DNA from: UMGS755 sp045597205
Lineage (GTDB): Bacteria > Bacillota > Clostridia > UBA1381 > UBA9506
NCBI GenBank assembly: GCA_045597205.1
Contig: JAZODT010000073.1
Location: 1 to 49,459, forward strand
Length of the DNA: 49,459 nucleotides
Direction: 5' to 3'
Positions 16,811 through 23,108 of this stretch are shown here, piece after piece; the stretch's first letter is position 1, and every line of letters begins with the position of its first letter. A program made the translations under genes and the position numbers. The notes beneath the pieces are model-generated. The model searched no databases. It was not told where the DNA came from and saw only the letters and a program-made list of their open reading frames with translations.

Positions 16811-17535
16811 TTCTCTTTTACATCAAAAATTTTTTCTTTTCTACCATTATCTGATATTTGAATTTGCGTGACTTGGAACTCTTTATTATATACGGCTAAT
16901 TTTAATATATAACAATTTTTATGATACCAAAAGACCAGGTCACCTTTTGCAACATTTCCAAATTTATCAAAATATAATTCAGCGGACGAGTTAGTGGTTG
17001 CCCCGAAACCGAGCAATAAGGAATACGGATATTTAGCCGTCTGTCCTGCAGGAGTTAAAGGATGGTGAAAAATTTTACAAACGACCCCTCCATAATTTAT
17101 TGATTCTTCAAAAGATAATAAGTTTGGGTCGTAGGTAAAGCGCGGAAAGTTTGTGTGGTCTTTGTTGAAATTTTCTAATGTGAGATTAAGATTTAATAAG
17201 AAGCAGTTTGCAACCTTTTCCTTGTCTTGCGGACTTGTTATATAATACACATCCGTTCCGGTGCCATTATTATTTTCGCAAGAGTAGCGAAAAGTCAAAT
17301 CGCTCAAAAGAAAGTGATAAAAAACATTGCTTTTCATAGACGGATGGTGTATAGCCTTATTCAACTTGCTTTCTTCATATTCGTTTGCCCAATCTTGATA
17401 TTCTTGAATGTATGGGTCGCAATTGGGGCGTCGCTTTAAAATGTCTTTTGTTTCCTGATTTTCCTGATTTTCAGTACTGTTTTTATATAATATAATCGCT
17501 AAGATAATAGCAACTACAACAATCAAAAACCACAC
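16807..17535 (-). CDS. Membrane-anchored protein of unknown function between int and repressor
   Basis: A 242-aa protein starts at GTG (17535), 9 nt after AAGGAG. Residues 2-18 form a single hydrophobic anchor, then a charged linker rich in Gln, Glu and Asn and a roughly 190-aa soluble domain with many aromatic residues and only three or four Cys. I recognise no family. It is transcribed leftward with the repressor and integrase, so it should be expressed in the lysogen. This is a usual location for superinfection exclusion, abortive infection or lysogenic conversion genes, but the sequence does not prove such a role. Confidence 0.75.
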   Translation of the reverse strand: MWFLIVVVAIILAIILYKNSTENQENQETKDILKRRPNCDPYIQEYQDWANEYEESKLNKAIHHPSMKSNVFYHFLLSDLTFRYSCENNNGTGTDVYYITSPQDKEKVANCFLLNLNLTLENFNKDHTNFPRFTYDPNLLSFEESINYGGVVCKIFHHPLTPAGQTAKYPYSLLLGFGATTNSSAELYFDKFGNVAKGDLVFWYHKNCYILKLAVYNKEFQVTQIQISDNGRKEKIFDVKEN

Positions 17536-17557
17536 GATGTCATTCTCCTTTATTGTC

Positions 17558-18208
17558 TTAATTTATTTCCCTTATTACCAATTTGGGTATGCCAAGGACA
17601 CGGCAATGTTCCAAAGCTTCATTTTCTATTGTTATGGGCGGGAAGTTGGGGTTTACCGGCACCAGCCGGAGCCAGTCTTCTCCGTTTACATATTCCACGC
17701 GTTTTAAGGTAGCGCAATCGTCTTCGTATATAATAGCACCGATTTGCCCGCTATAATTTAAGGTTGTTTGCTTTAAAATCAGCACTTTGTCCCCATCCTG
17801 ATAGGTGGGGTACATACTTTCTCCTTTAACCAACAAAACAAAAAATTCAGTTGGTTTTCGGCCACCTAAGTATGAATTAGGAATGTCTATCTTTTCCCCA
17901 TCCCAGTTTTCTACGGCAATGCGGTCATAGCCTGCTGCGATTTCGCCAATGACCGGAAATGTGGTATAGTCCTCTGTGATGCCAGGGGAGGGGAAACGTT
18001 CGTCTTCCTCTTCCCATCCCATCAGGTAGGCAGGAGTTGTATTTAACTTATCGGCAAGCAATTTAATTTTGCTTGCAGGTATATTAGAAATAATTCCGGT
18101 TTCGTATTTATGGATTGTTTGTTTAGTGGTTCCTGCAGCAAACGCCAACTCTTCCTGGGTTAATTCGTGGCGGATTCGCAGGAGCTTAATTTTTTCTCCT
18201 ATATTCAA
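17558..18208 (-). CDS. CI/LexA-type phage repressor with S24 peptidase domain
   Basis: The 216-aa protein has an N-terminal XRE helix-turn-helix (LTQEELAFAAGTTKQTIHKYE, residues about 16-37) and a C-terminal S24 peptidase domain. The AAG-Tyr cleavage site is at about 105, the catalytic Ser is in VKGESMYPT and the catalytic Lys in ATLKRVEY. It should hold the lytic genes off and self-cleave with host RecA after DNA damage. The start is TTG, supported by GAGGTGA 7 nt upstream. Its promoter diverges from that of the Cro-like gene. Confidence 0.93.
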   Translation of the reverse strand: MNIGEKIKLLRIRHELTQEELAFAAGTTKQTIHKYETGIISNIPASKIKLLADKLNTTPAYLMGWEEEDERFPSPGITEDYTTFPVIGEIAAGYDRIAVENWDGEKIDIPNSYLGGRKPTEFFVLLVKGESMYPTYQDGDKVLILKQTTLNYSGQIGAIIYEDDCATLKRVEYVNGEDWLRLVPVNPNFPPITIENEALEHCRVLGIPKLVIREIN

Positions 18209-18230
18209 TGAAACTCACCTCTTCACCAAC

Positions 18231-18259
18231 AGTATAGCAATAAAAAAGTCACTTGTCAA
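18231..18259 (-). promoter_or_regulatory. Repressor promoter (leftward) with operator at -35
   Basis: On the minus strand TTGACA (18254-18259) and TATACT (18231-18236) are 17 nt apart. The -35 box lies in the palindrome CTTGTCAAG (18253-18261), which recurs inverted at the rightward promoter. Confidence 0.85.
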
Positions 18260-18292
18260 GAAATTTTTTTCGTAATTTTATTAAAAAAGTGC

Positions 18293-18321
18293 TTGACAAG
18301 TTACAAAAACCGTGCTATGAT
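18293..18321 (+). promoter_or_regulatory. Early lytic promoter (rightward) with operator at -35
   Basis: TTGACA (18293-18298) and TATGAT (18316-18321) are 17 nt apart. The -35 box lies in CTTGACAAG (18292-18300). The matching palindrome at the leftward promoter makes ACTTGTCAAG the likely repressor operator, about 40 bp apart centre to centre. Confidence 0.85.
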
Positions 18322-18325
18322 GGTA

Positions 18326-18341
18326 GTAACTTAAAAGTTAC
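18326..18341. promoter_or_regulatory. 16-bp palindromic operator, copy 1
   Basis: GTAACTTAAAAGTTAC has 7-bp inverted arms around AA. It lies at the predicted transcription start of the early promoter, 17 nt before the Cro-like start codon. A half site, AAGTTAC, is found at 18298-18304 in the promoter spacer. Confidence 0.7.
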
Positions 18342-18357
18342 GAGAAGAGGTGAAGTT

Positions 18358-18564
18358 ATGCTTGACATCAAAGCTTTGCGTGCAGAGATGGCGCGAAATG
18401 GTTATACTCAAACGGCGCTGGCAAAGGAAATCGGAGTATCTGACAGAACTTTTGGAACCCGCTTAAAGACAGGGGATTTTGGTGTAAAAGAAATCGAAAT
18501 TATGATAGAAGTTTTGCACCTTAAGGATCCATTAGCCATTTTTTTTGCTCAAGAAGTAACTTAA
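18358..18564 (+). CDS. Cro-like helix-turn-helix protein
   Basis: The 68-aa protein has an XRE-type helix-turn-helix (YTQTALAKEIGVSDRTFGTRL). It starts at ATG 18358 after AGAGGTGA; the frame is open upstream, but that part covers the promoter. First gene of the rightward operon, it should oppose the S24 repressor. Identical 16-bp palindromes lie immediately before the gene and across its stop codon, which suggests that it binds there and regulates itself. Confidence 0.85.
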   Translation: MLDIKALRAEMARNGYTQTALAKEIGVSDRTFGTRLKTGDFGVKEIEIMIEVLHLKDPLAIFFAQEVT

Positions 18565-18571
18565 AAGTTAC
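18556..18571. promoter_or_regulatory. 16-bp palindromic operator, copy 2
   Basis: An exact second copy of GTAACTTAAAAGTTAC, 230 bp after copy 1. It overlaps the last three codons and the stop of the Cro-like gene. Confidence 0.65.
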
Positions 18572-18615
18572 AAACAGAGAGAGGAAGAGAAAAGAGAGGA
18601 AGGAGGGGAGTAGCC

Positions 18616-18840
18616 ATGCTTGAAGCAGAACTGATGACAGCAGCAGAAGCAGCCAGAATTTTAGGAACCACACCACTGAAAATATCCAAAGCCATTCATG
18701 ACGGCGTTCTTCCTATTGGCGTAGTGGTAGAAGCAGAGCCGGGAAAAAACGAGAGAAACCGAACCATTATTATTAAAAAACGGCTTGAGCGCTGGCTGAA
18801 CGGTGAGGATCTTAAGCTGGTAGCGGGCAATGAAGACTAG
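18616..18840 (+). CDS. Small helix-turn-helix protein, excisionase-like
   Basis: The 74-aa protein has MTAAEAARILGTTPLKISKAI, a MerR/AlpA/excisionase-type helix-turn-helix with a following beta wing (GVLPIGVVV), and a basic RTIIIKKRLERWL tail. Such proteins act as excisionases or small regulators. AGGAGGGGAG precedes the ATG. Its place in the early operon away from int favours regulation or excision control. Confidence 0.65.
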   Translation: MLEAELMTAAEAARILGTTPLKISKAIHDGVLPIGVVVEAEPGKNERNRTIIIKKRLERWLNGEDLKLVAGNED

Positions 18841-18855
18841 AGGAAGGAGAAAACC

Positions 18856-18987
18856 ATGTCAGACAAGGAAAAGCGGGATAAGCTAATTCAGATTCTTCGG
18901 GATTGGGCACTGAAGGCAAACGATGGCATTTCGTTTGAAAGCATAGCGGAGCATTTACTTGTAAACGGCGTGGAAGTGCCAGATTAA
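18856..18987 (+). CDS. Small early phage protein, unknown
   Basis: A 43-aa, highly charged and probably helical protein starting at ATG 18856 after GGAAGGAG. No motif recognised. It is tightly packed between the helix-turn-helix gene and the LysM gene and has a clean RBS, which supports it as real. Confidence 0.55.
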   Translation: MSDKEKRDKLIQILRDWALKANDGISFESIAEHLLVNGVEVPD

Positions 18988-19007
18988 ACTTCAAGGGAGG
19001 AAAACAA

Positions 19008-19277
19008 ATGAAAAGACGGATTCAGATAGCGGCAGCATTGTGTCTTCTGGTGATTGTGGTTGTGTTGCTCTTGGGTTTGGCCACAAAGTCAACGGAAAAA
19101 GAGTGGACCACATACACCGTCCGTCCCGGGGACAAGCTTTGGGATATAGCGGAGGAGCTGGAGGTTCAGAACTGGGACAAATGGCGCTATGAGACCTGCC
19201 AGGTGAACAACATCCAGCAGGGTGGTTTAATATTTCCCGGCCAAGAGCTAGTCGTTTATGTGTCATCACAAAAATAG
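19008..19277 (+). CDS. Membrane-anchored LysM-domain protein, YneA-like layout
   Basis: The 89-aa protein has two N-terminal Arg, a strong membrane segment (residues 5-25) and one LysM domain (about 34-86) with the YTVRPGDKLWDIAEEL start and LIFPGQELVV end. This layout equals that of YneA/DivS-type division suppressors of Bacillota, which are induced in the SOS response. A phage early copy could halt septation or bind wall glycan. The likeness is in architecture; function is not proven. GGGAGG precedes the ATG. Confidence 0.75.
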   Translation: MKRRIQIAAALCLLVIVVVLLLGLATKSTEKEWTTYTVRPGDKLWDIAEELEVQNWDKWRYETCQVNNIQQGGLIFPGQELVVYVSSQK

Positions 19278-19281
19278 GGCT

Positions 19282-19308
19282 CCCGCAAAACCCGATAGGT
19301 TTTGTGGG
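19282..19308. other. Stable hairpin in the leader of the next genes
   Basis: CCCGCAAAACC pairs with GGTTTTGTGGG (one G-T) around a 5-nt loop, 4 nt after the LysM stop. No T run follows on the plus strand, so it is more a stability or processing element than a terminator. Confidence 0.6.
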
Positions 19309-19320
19309 AAAGAGGAAGAA

Positions 19321-19381
19321 CCGCCCGTCAAGCGTAGCGCCGGAGAATATACGGCGCAAGATACAAGGGCGTGTTCTGACG
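19321..19381 (+). ncRNA. Candidate structured leader RNA with possible pseudoknot
   Basis: A GCGCCG/CGGCGC hairpin (19337-19342, 19352-19357) with a 9-nt loop is enclosed by CGCCC (19322-19326) pairing with GGGCG (19367-19371). GTCA (19327-19330) can also pair with TGAC (19377-19380), which crosses the outer stem and would make a pseudoknot. It ends just before the GAGGGAGG ribosome site of the next gene, so it could control its translation. Confidence 0.4.
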
Positions 19382-19398
19382 AGAGGGAGGTGAGATAA

Positions 19399-19676
19399 AT
19401 GTTTAAATCCATTACGTACGATCAGCCGATTAGGAAAAGAATCCGGCCGAACAAGTACCAGGCAGAAATTGAGGCTGTTCACGAGTTTAATTCCTCGAAG
19501 CATACCAATATGCTTATGGAATATGATTCGGGGGGGGCGCTAGGAATGCCTATTGTTTTATGAAACGGTATTTGGCAGATGCCAAGATGCCTTTGGAGGC
19601 AAAAGTCAGAAATACGGTTTTTGTGGTTATTGAACGAAAGAAAATTAACGAAAGCGAGGAAAAGATTAATGATTAA
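19399..19676 (+). pseudogene. Small early phage gene interrupted at a G8 tract
   Basis: From ATG 19399 (RBS GAGGGAGG) the frame gives 54 codons and stops at TGA 19561, shortly after eight G at 19530-19537. The -1 frame continues with 43 sensible codons (NAYCFMKRYLADAK, then VRNTVFVVIERKK) to TAA 19674. One more G, two fewer, or a -1 ribosomal slip on G-GGG-GGG would give a single protein of about 92 aa, similar in size to small phage proteins I have seen in this position. I annotate the span as one gene; whether it is broken, phase-variable or recoded cannot be decided here. Confidence 0.6.
19530..19537. repeat. G8 mononucleotide tract 1
   Basis: Eight consecutive G in the gene starting at 19399; codons TCG GGG GGG GCG. 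I saw no other G run of seven or more outside this 420-bp stretch. Confidence 0.95.
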
Positions 19677-19892
19677 ACTTGAAACAAAAGAAGCTGAAGG
19701 ATACTCCCTGGAAATGCGGGGGGGGTATTAGAGCTCTTGGCCGAACTTGGATCTGCGGTCACTGGAGCTCTTAATAGGATGACTGATAACGAAAAGGATT
19801 TTAGAAAACTAAAGGACATGTTAATTTCTGCACTTATTAACTGTGCGGAATTTTGTCCAAAACCAAAGGAGGAAAACAATGGGAATGAGTAA
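19669..19892 (+). pseudogene. Second small early gene interrupted at a G8 tract
   Basis: From ATG 19669 the frame stops at TAG 19729, right after eight G at 19718-19725. The -1 frame runs on with VLELLAELGSAVTGALNRM and a helical, charged C-terminus to TAA 19890. As in the gene before, one extra G, two fewer or a -1 slip would restore a single product of about 74 aa. The joined protein resembles small helical phage early proteins but has no known function. It overlaps the preceding stop and the next start (ATG 19879), typical of coupled phage genes. Confidence 0.6.
19718..19725. repeat. G8 mononucleotide tract 2
   Basis: Eight G in codons CGG GGG GGG followed by TAT TAG in the zero frame; the -1 frame is open. 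Confidence 0.95.
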
Positions 19893-20523
19893 AGAAGAAT
19901 TTACCCGGCAGTTTATGGCCGACCAGACTAAAAAGCGAACCGGGGGGGGTATCGAAAAACCCTTTACAAAGTGGACGCGTGAGTTGACCTCGGATTTGTA
20001 CCGGCTTTATGAGCAGAAGCTTTCTGCAGAAGAAATTGCCGAACGGCTTGGAGTTGATGTTAAGGCCGTAAAAAACAAACTGAGGAATGATAAACAACGT
20101 GCCAAGCAGGCCCAAAAGAAAAGACAACAGCCTGCGCCGGTGCAGGAGACGAAAAAGGGCGTGGACGAGCAGTACATAGAGCATTTGGAGGGAGAGTTTG
20201 CTAAGTGTAAACTGGAACTGAATGATGCGAACGAATTGAACCGCCAGCTTGCTGAAGAGGTTGCGAAGCTTAACAGTCGTTTAAAAGGTTATGTAGAGCA
20301 AATTGACGTTGAGCGTGATAGCAAGTTTCAGGATTTGTTTTTCGAAGCAGAATGTTTGGTTGATTGCATTAGAGGGATTAATACGGACGAAATGAAAGAG
20401 CCTGCCAATACACATATTTTATTTGATTTGTTGGATTCTAAATTAGATGCAATCTACAGGCAAGTGCCGAGAGTGAAAAAAGAAGACTCCGAAACTGCTG
20501 GAACAGCTCCGGAGCCCAAATGA
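19879..20523 (+). CDS. Phage protein with helix-turn-helix-like and coiled-coil regions, carries G8 tract 3
   Basis: The 214-aa protein starts at ATG 19879 after AAAGGAGG. Residues about 33-70 hold a Myb/SANT- or sigma-like DNA-binding helix set (KWTRELTSDLYRLYEQ, EEIAERLGVDVKAVKNKL), followed by a basic Gln-rich linker, then a coiled coil (about 95-140) and a helical end. Here the eight G at 19942-19949 read in frame as part of RTGGGIEK; a change of one G would truncate it at once. Role unknown, perhaps a DNA-binding regulator. Confidence 0.75.
   Translation: MGMSKEEFTRQFMADQTKKRTGGGIEKPFTKWTRELTSDLYRLYEQKLSAEEIAERLGVDVKAVKNKLRNDKQRAKQAQKKRQQPAPVQETKKGVDEQYIEHLEGEFAKCKLELNDANELNRQLAEEVAKLNSRLKGYVEQIDVERDSKFQDLFFEAECLVDCIRGINTDEMKEPANTHILFDLLDSKLDAIYRQVPRVKKEDSETAGTAPEPK
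19942..19949. repeat. G8 mononucleotide tract 3
   Basis: Eight G in codons ACC GGG GGG GGT; the gene is in frame through the tract, unlike the two upstream genes. Confidence 0.95.
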
Positions 20524-20576
20524 AAAATTTAATAACGATGTGCCTTCATTGTAACATAGAGAGGGCGATTTGTCAA

Positions 20577-20636
20577 GAGGGGATGGATATGGAATCCCCT
20601 CGCCACTTCGTGGCCCTCTCCCCTTTAGACAAGGGG
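20577..20636. repeat. Three-hairpin palindromic element (REP-like)
   Basis: Three hairpins follow each other: GAGGGGAT/ATCCCCTC, GCCAC/GTGGC and CCCCTT/AAGGGG. The element is flanked by imperfect direct repeats of about 23-25 bp starting ACATAGA and ending TTTGTCAAGA (20554-20578 and 20646-20668). From memory it resembles dispersed intergenic palindromes of gut Clostridia; I could not check this. Confidence 0.6.
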
Positions 20637-20667
20637 CGCCGAAGCACATAGAAAGGAGTTTGTCAAG

Positions 20668-20859
20668 ATGAGATACAGAGAATGCTCAGTGTGCGGCCAG
20701 TCGCTAGACCCGGCTGAAATTTGCGATTGCCGCCGGCATGAACAGACGGACGAAACCTATGATGGTGCGACACAAGATACAAGAAAGTTTATACTTAAAG
20801 TAGGTTCAGATGTCTTTCGGATGGATACGGAAGGGAGGCTATACTGTTGTTCGAGATAA
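20668..20859 (+). CDS. Small zinc-ribbon phage protein
   Basis: A 63-aa protein with CSVCGQ near the start and CDC shortly after, giving a small zinc-binding knuckle, and CC near the end. It starts at ATG 20668 after GAAAGGAG, which lies in the right direct repeat of the palindromic element. It overlaps the next TTG-start gene by 13 nt. Function unknown. Confidence 0.6.
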   Translation: MRYRECSVCGQSLDPAEICDCRRHEQTDETYDGATQDTRKFILKVGSDVFRMDTEGRLYCCSR

Positions 20860-20972
20860 CAGACAAAAATATAGATGATTTTTATGGTGAATGTGAACGT
20901 CCAAAACGGTGGTCCATGAGCTGGCCGTATCAGGATGAGGAACTGGATGATTTTGAGGAGGATGATGCGTAA
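20847..20972 (+). CDS. Small acidic phage protein, TTG start
   Basis: A 41-aa very acidic protein (many Asp and Glu at the C-terminus) starting at TTG 20847 with GGGAGG upstream. Its TAA shares a base with the ATG of recT (TAATG), a mark of coupled translation. No family recognised; being acidic and next to recT it may be a small DNA-mimic or partner, which is speculation. Confidence 0.5.
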   Translation: MFEITDKNIDDFYGECERPKRWSMSWPYQDEELDDFEEDDA

Positions 20973-22087
20973 TGGCGATGTCAGTATACCGTCAATTAGT
21001 CACCGGCCAGGCAGAATGTTTGCAGGCGATTAAAAACGAAATCGGCATGAAGACGAACTGTATGCCTTTCGCTATTAAGCTGATGACAGCATTATCTGAC
21101 CTTGCACCCAAAACCGTCCAGGAGGAATTATATGCCGCCAATGTTCTGCTTGCAGGTCTGCAGACCTTAATGCAGGGCGGAATTATAGCAGAAGACTATG
21201 ACAAAATCGATTTTGTCAAGCGGGGAAAGGCTGTTGTTGCATCTGCAAGAGTAGAGGCCTTTCTCCGGGCTTCGGCCCGAAAGGGGTACCGTATTACCGA
21301 TACGATCGTAGCGGTACCGCGAGAAGACTATGAGACAACATTTTTTAAGGAAAATTTCTTTAATGGAGATATCGTGTACACATTAGAGGACCGGCGCATT
21401 AATGCGGACAGGGCTGTTACTGCTAAGCGCCTGGCGGACAGATATTTTGAAAAGTTTATCTGCAGATTGGACATTCACGAAGTGCAGAGCGGTAAGCGCG
21501 TGGCCATGACGGTTTGCGAAATGTCTATTGATGAGCTGTTGGCTATTGCGTCCGCCAGTGAACAGGGTCTTTTCAAATCCCATTGGGAAGAATATGAAAC
21601 CAAGTGGGGCACTAAGAAAAGGAAAGTCATCACAGATAAACTGAACGAGGACACCTTCTGGGTGAAATGGGCCGGTGAAATGGTCAACAAAACCATTATC
21701 AGAAGAGCCTTAAAGCGCGTGAAAGAGGTTCTGCCGGAGCTGACCGATTCAATTTATGCCTTCGAGCAGGATGAATACATAGAAGATGAGGTTAAGAAGG
21801 AAACTGTGGCCATTGATGTTCCTGTGGAGTATGTGGATGAGGATGATGTTAATCTGCATCAGCTGACAAAGGAACAGCAGGCAGAATGCACGGAGCTTTA
21901 TGAACTTTATAAAGCAAATCCTAAATTGGCTGAGGATAAGTTTGCCGAGATTATGGGGCTGATTGAAGAAGGCTATGCACCGCAGGATATCATCAACAAA
22001 GAATATGCCGGTTTAGTGGTTTTAAAGCGCTCAAAGGCAAAATGGGACAAGATTGGAGGGTATTTTGATGAAAAGAACAAAACTTAA
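20972..22087 (+). CDS. recT: RecT-family single-strand annealing protein
   Basis: The 371-aa protein has RecT features: a central block with WVKWAGEMVNKTIIRRALK, matching the conserved RecT segment before the DNA-binding C-terminus, and an acidic C-terminal third (EDEVKKETV to VEYVDEDDV). RecT anneals complementary single strands for phage recombination and circularisation, working with an exonuclease. The nuclease gene follows and overlaps it by 20 nt, as expected for such a pair. Confidence 0.85.
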   Translation: MAMSVYRQLVTGQAECLQAIKNEIGMKTNCMPFAIKLMTALSDLAPKTVQEELYAANVLLAGLQTLMQGGIIAEDYDKIDFVKRGKAVVASARVEAFLRASARKGYRITDTIVAVPREDYETTFFKENFFNGDIVYTLEDRRINADRAVTAKRLADRYFEKFICRLDIHEVQSGKRVAMTVCEMSIDELLAIASASEQGLFKSHWEEYETKWGTKKRKVITDKLNEDTFWVKWAGEMVNKTIIRRALKRVKEVLPELTDSIYAFEQDEYIEDEVKKETVAIDVPVEYVDEDDVNLHQLTKEQQAECTELYELYKANPKLAEDKFAEIMGLIEEGYAPQDIINKEYAGLVVLKRSKAKWDKIGGYFDEKNKT

Positions 22088-23108
22088 GCAAGGTACCCTT
22101 GATTGGGAACGAGCCAGAGAGACCCGCATTGGCAGCAGTGAAGTGTTTGACATTGTAAAGTACTATGCCACAGATAACGAACTGCAGTATTGCGGTTTTA
22201 ACCCGGAAGCCTTTCGGGCAGAGAAACCTTATACCACCGTGTGGGCACTTTACCACAAAATGTTGGGTGATGGCTTCTATAAAAGAGAGGCTTTACCCCC
22301 AGAGTTTTCAGAATACGGACACGCCGTAGAACCATACGGCGTGCGTGCTCTGCAGAAAGGCCGGCAGAAGAAGCTCAAGCCGGGGCCGGTATATGCCAAT
22401 GACAGGCTGATTGCGAGTTTAGACATCGAAGGCATTGCTGAGGCGGTGGATGTGGTGCCCTTCCATTATGGGAAGGGTACACCGAAAATAGGGCAGCGGT
22501 TTGTGTGTGAGCAGAAATCTATGCTGCCCGCCGTTGTGAAAAACGGCCTGCCGTTTAAATATATCCTGCAGGCACAGTATCAGCTTATGCAGACGAAAGC
22601 AGACTTTTTTATCCTGCAGCTGATGGTATTAAAGGATGACACGGTGTTTAACCGGGGAAAGATATGCCAGATGTCAAACAGGTCGCGGTATACCTATTTA
22701 GAAGACAAAGTGATTGTGTCCCATTATTATTTTCAGAGCAACGAACATTTATCAAAACTCATTGAAAAATGCCTTGGTTTGTTTTTTAAGGACGTGGATA
22801 ACAGAAAAGAGCCTACACCGTTTATAGAGTATGACAGCGCGAAAAATATTATTGAAAGCATCCGGCTGAACGCTTTATACAACGACAAGATGACACTTCC
22901 TTTTGATTTGGCAGCGTATCGGCAGGCCAAGGAAGAAGAGGAACAGGCTATTAATCGGCGGAAAGCAATTCTGCAGAGTATTGTGGAGCTTGCCAAAGAA
23001 AGCAACGCCTGCCGGTTTCGTTCAGAGGACGGTACAACGGCAGCCTTTGCAAAGGACGGCAGCTTCAGGATGAGACTTCCGGCAGAGGAGGTGGCGGTAT
23101 GCAATTAA
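22068..23108 (+). CDS. YqaJ-like viral recombinase nuclease
   Basis: The 346-aa protein fits the YqaJ/lambda-exonuclease fold: an N-terminal RIGSSEVFDIV motif, SLDIEGIAEAVDVV giving an active-site Asp, and VCEQKSM giving the E-x-K pair, then an ILQAQYQLMQT helix. Such nucleases resect double-strand ends to load RecT. The start is ATG 22068, 8 nt after GGAGG. The C-terminus is helical. It overlaps the helicase gene by 10 nt. Confidence 0.85.
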   Translation: MKRTKLKQGTLDWERARETRIGSSEVFDIVKYYATDNELQYCGFNPEAFRAEKPYTTVWALYHKMLGDGFYKREALPPEFSEYGHAVEPYGVRALQKGRQKKLKPGPVYANDRLIASLDIEGIAEAVDVVPFHYGKGTPKIGQRFVCEQKSMLPAVVKNGLPFKYILQAQYQLMQTKADFFILQLMVLKDDTVFNRGKICQMSNRSRYTYLEDKVIVSHYYFQSNEHLSKLIEKCLGLFFKDVDNRKEPTPFIEYDSAKNIIESIRLNALYNDKMTLPFDLAAYRQAKEEEEQAINRRKAILQSIVELAKESNACRFRSEDGTTAAFAKDGSFRMRLPAEEVAVCN

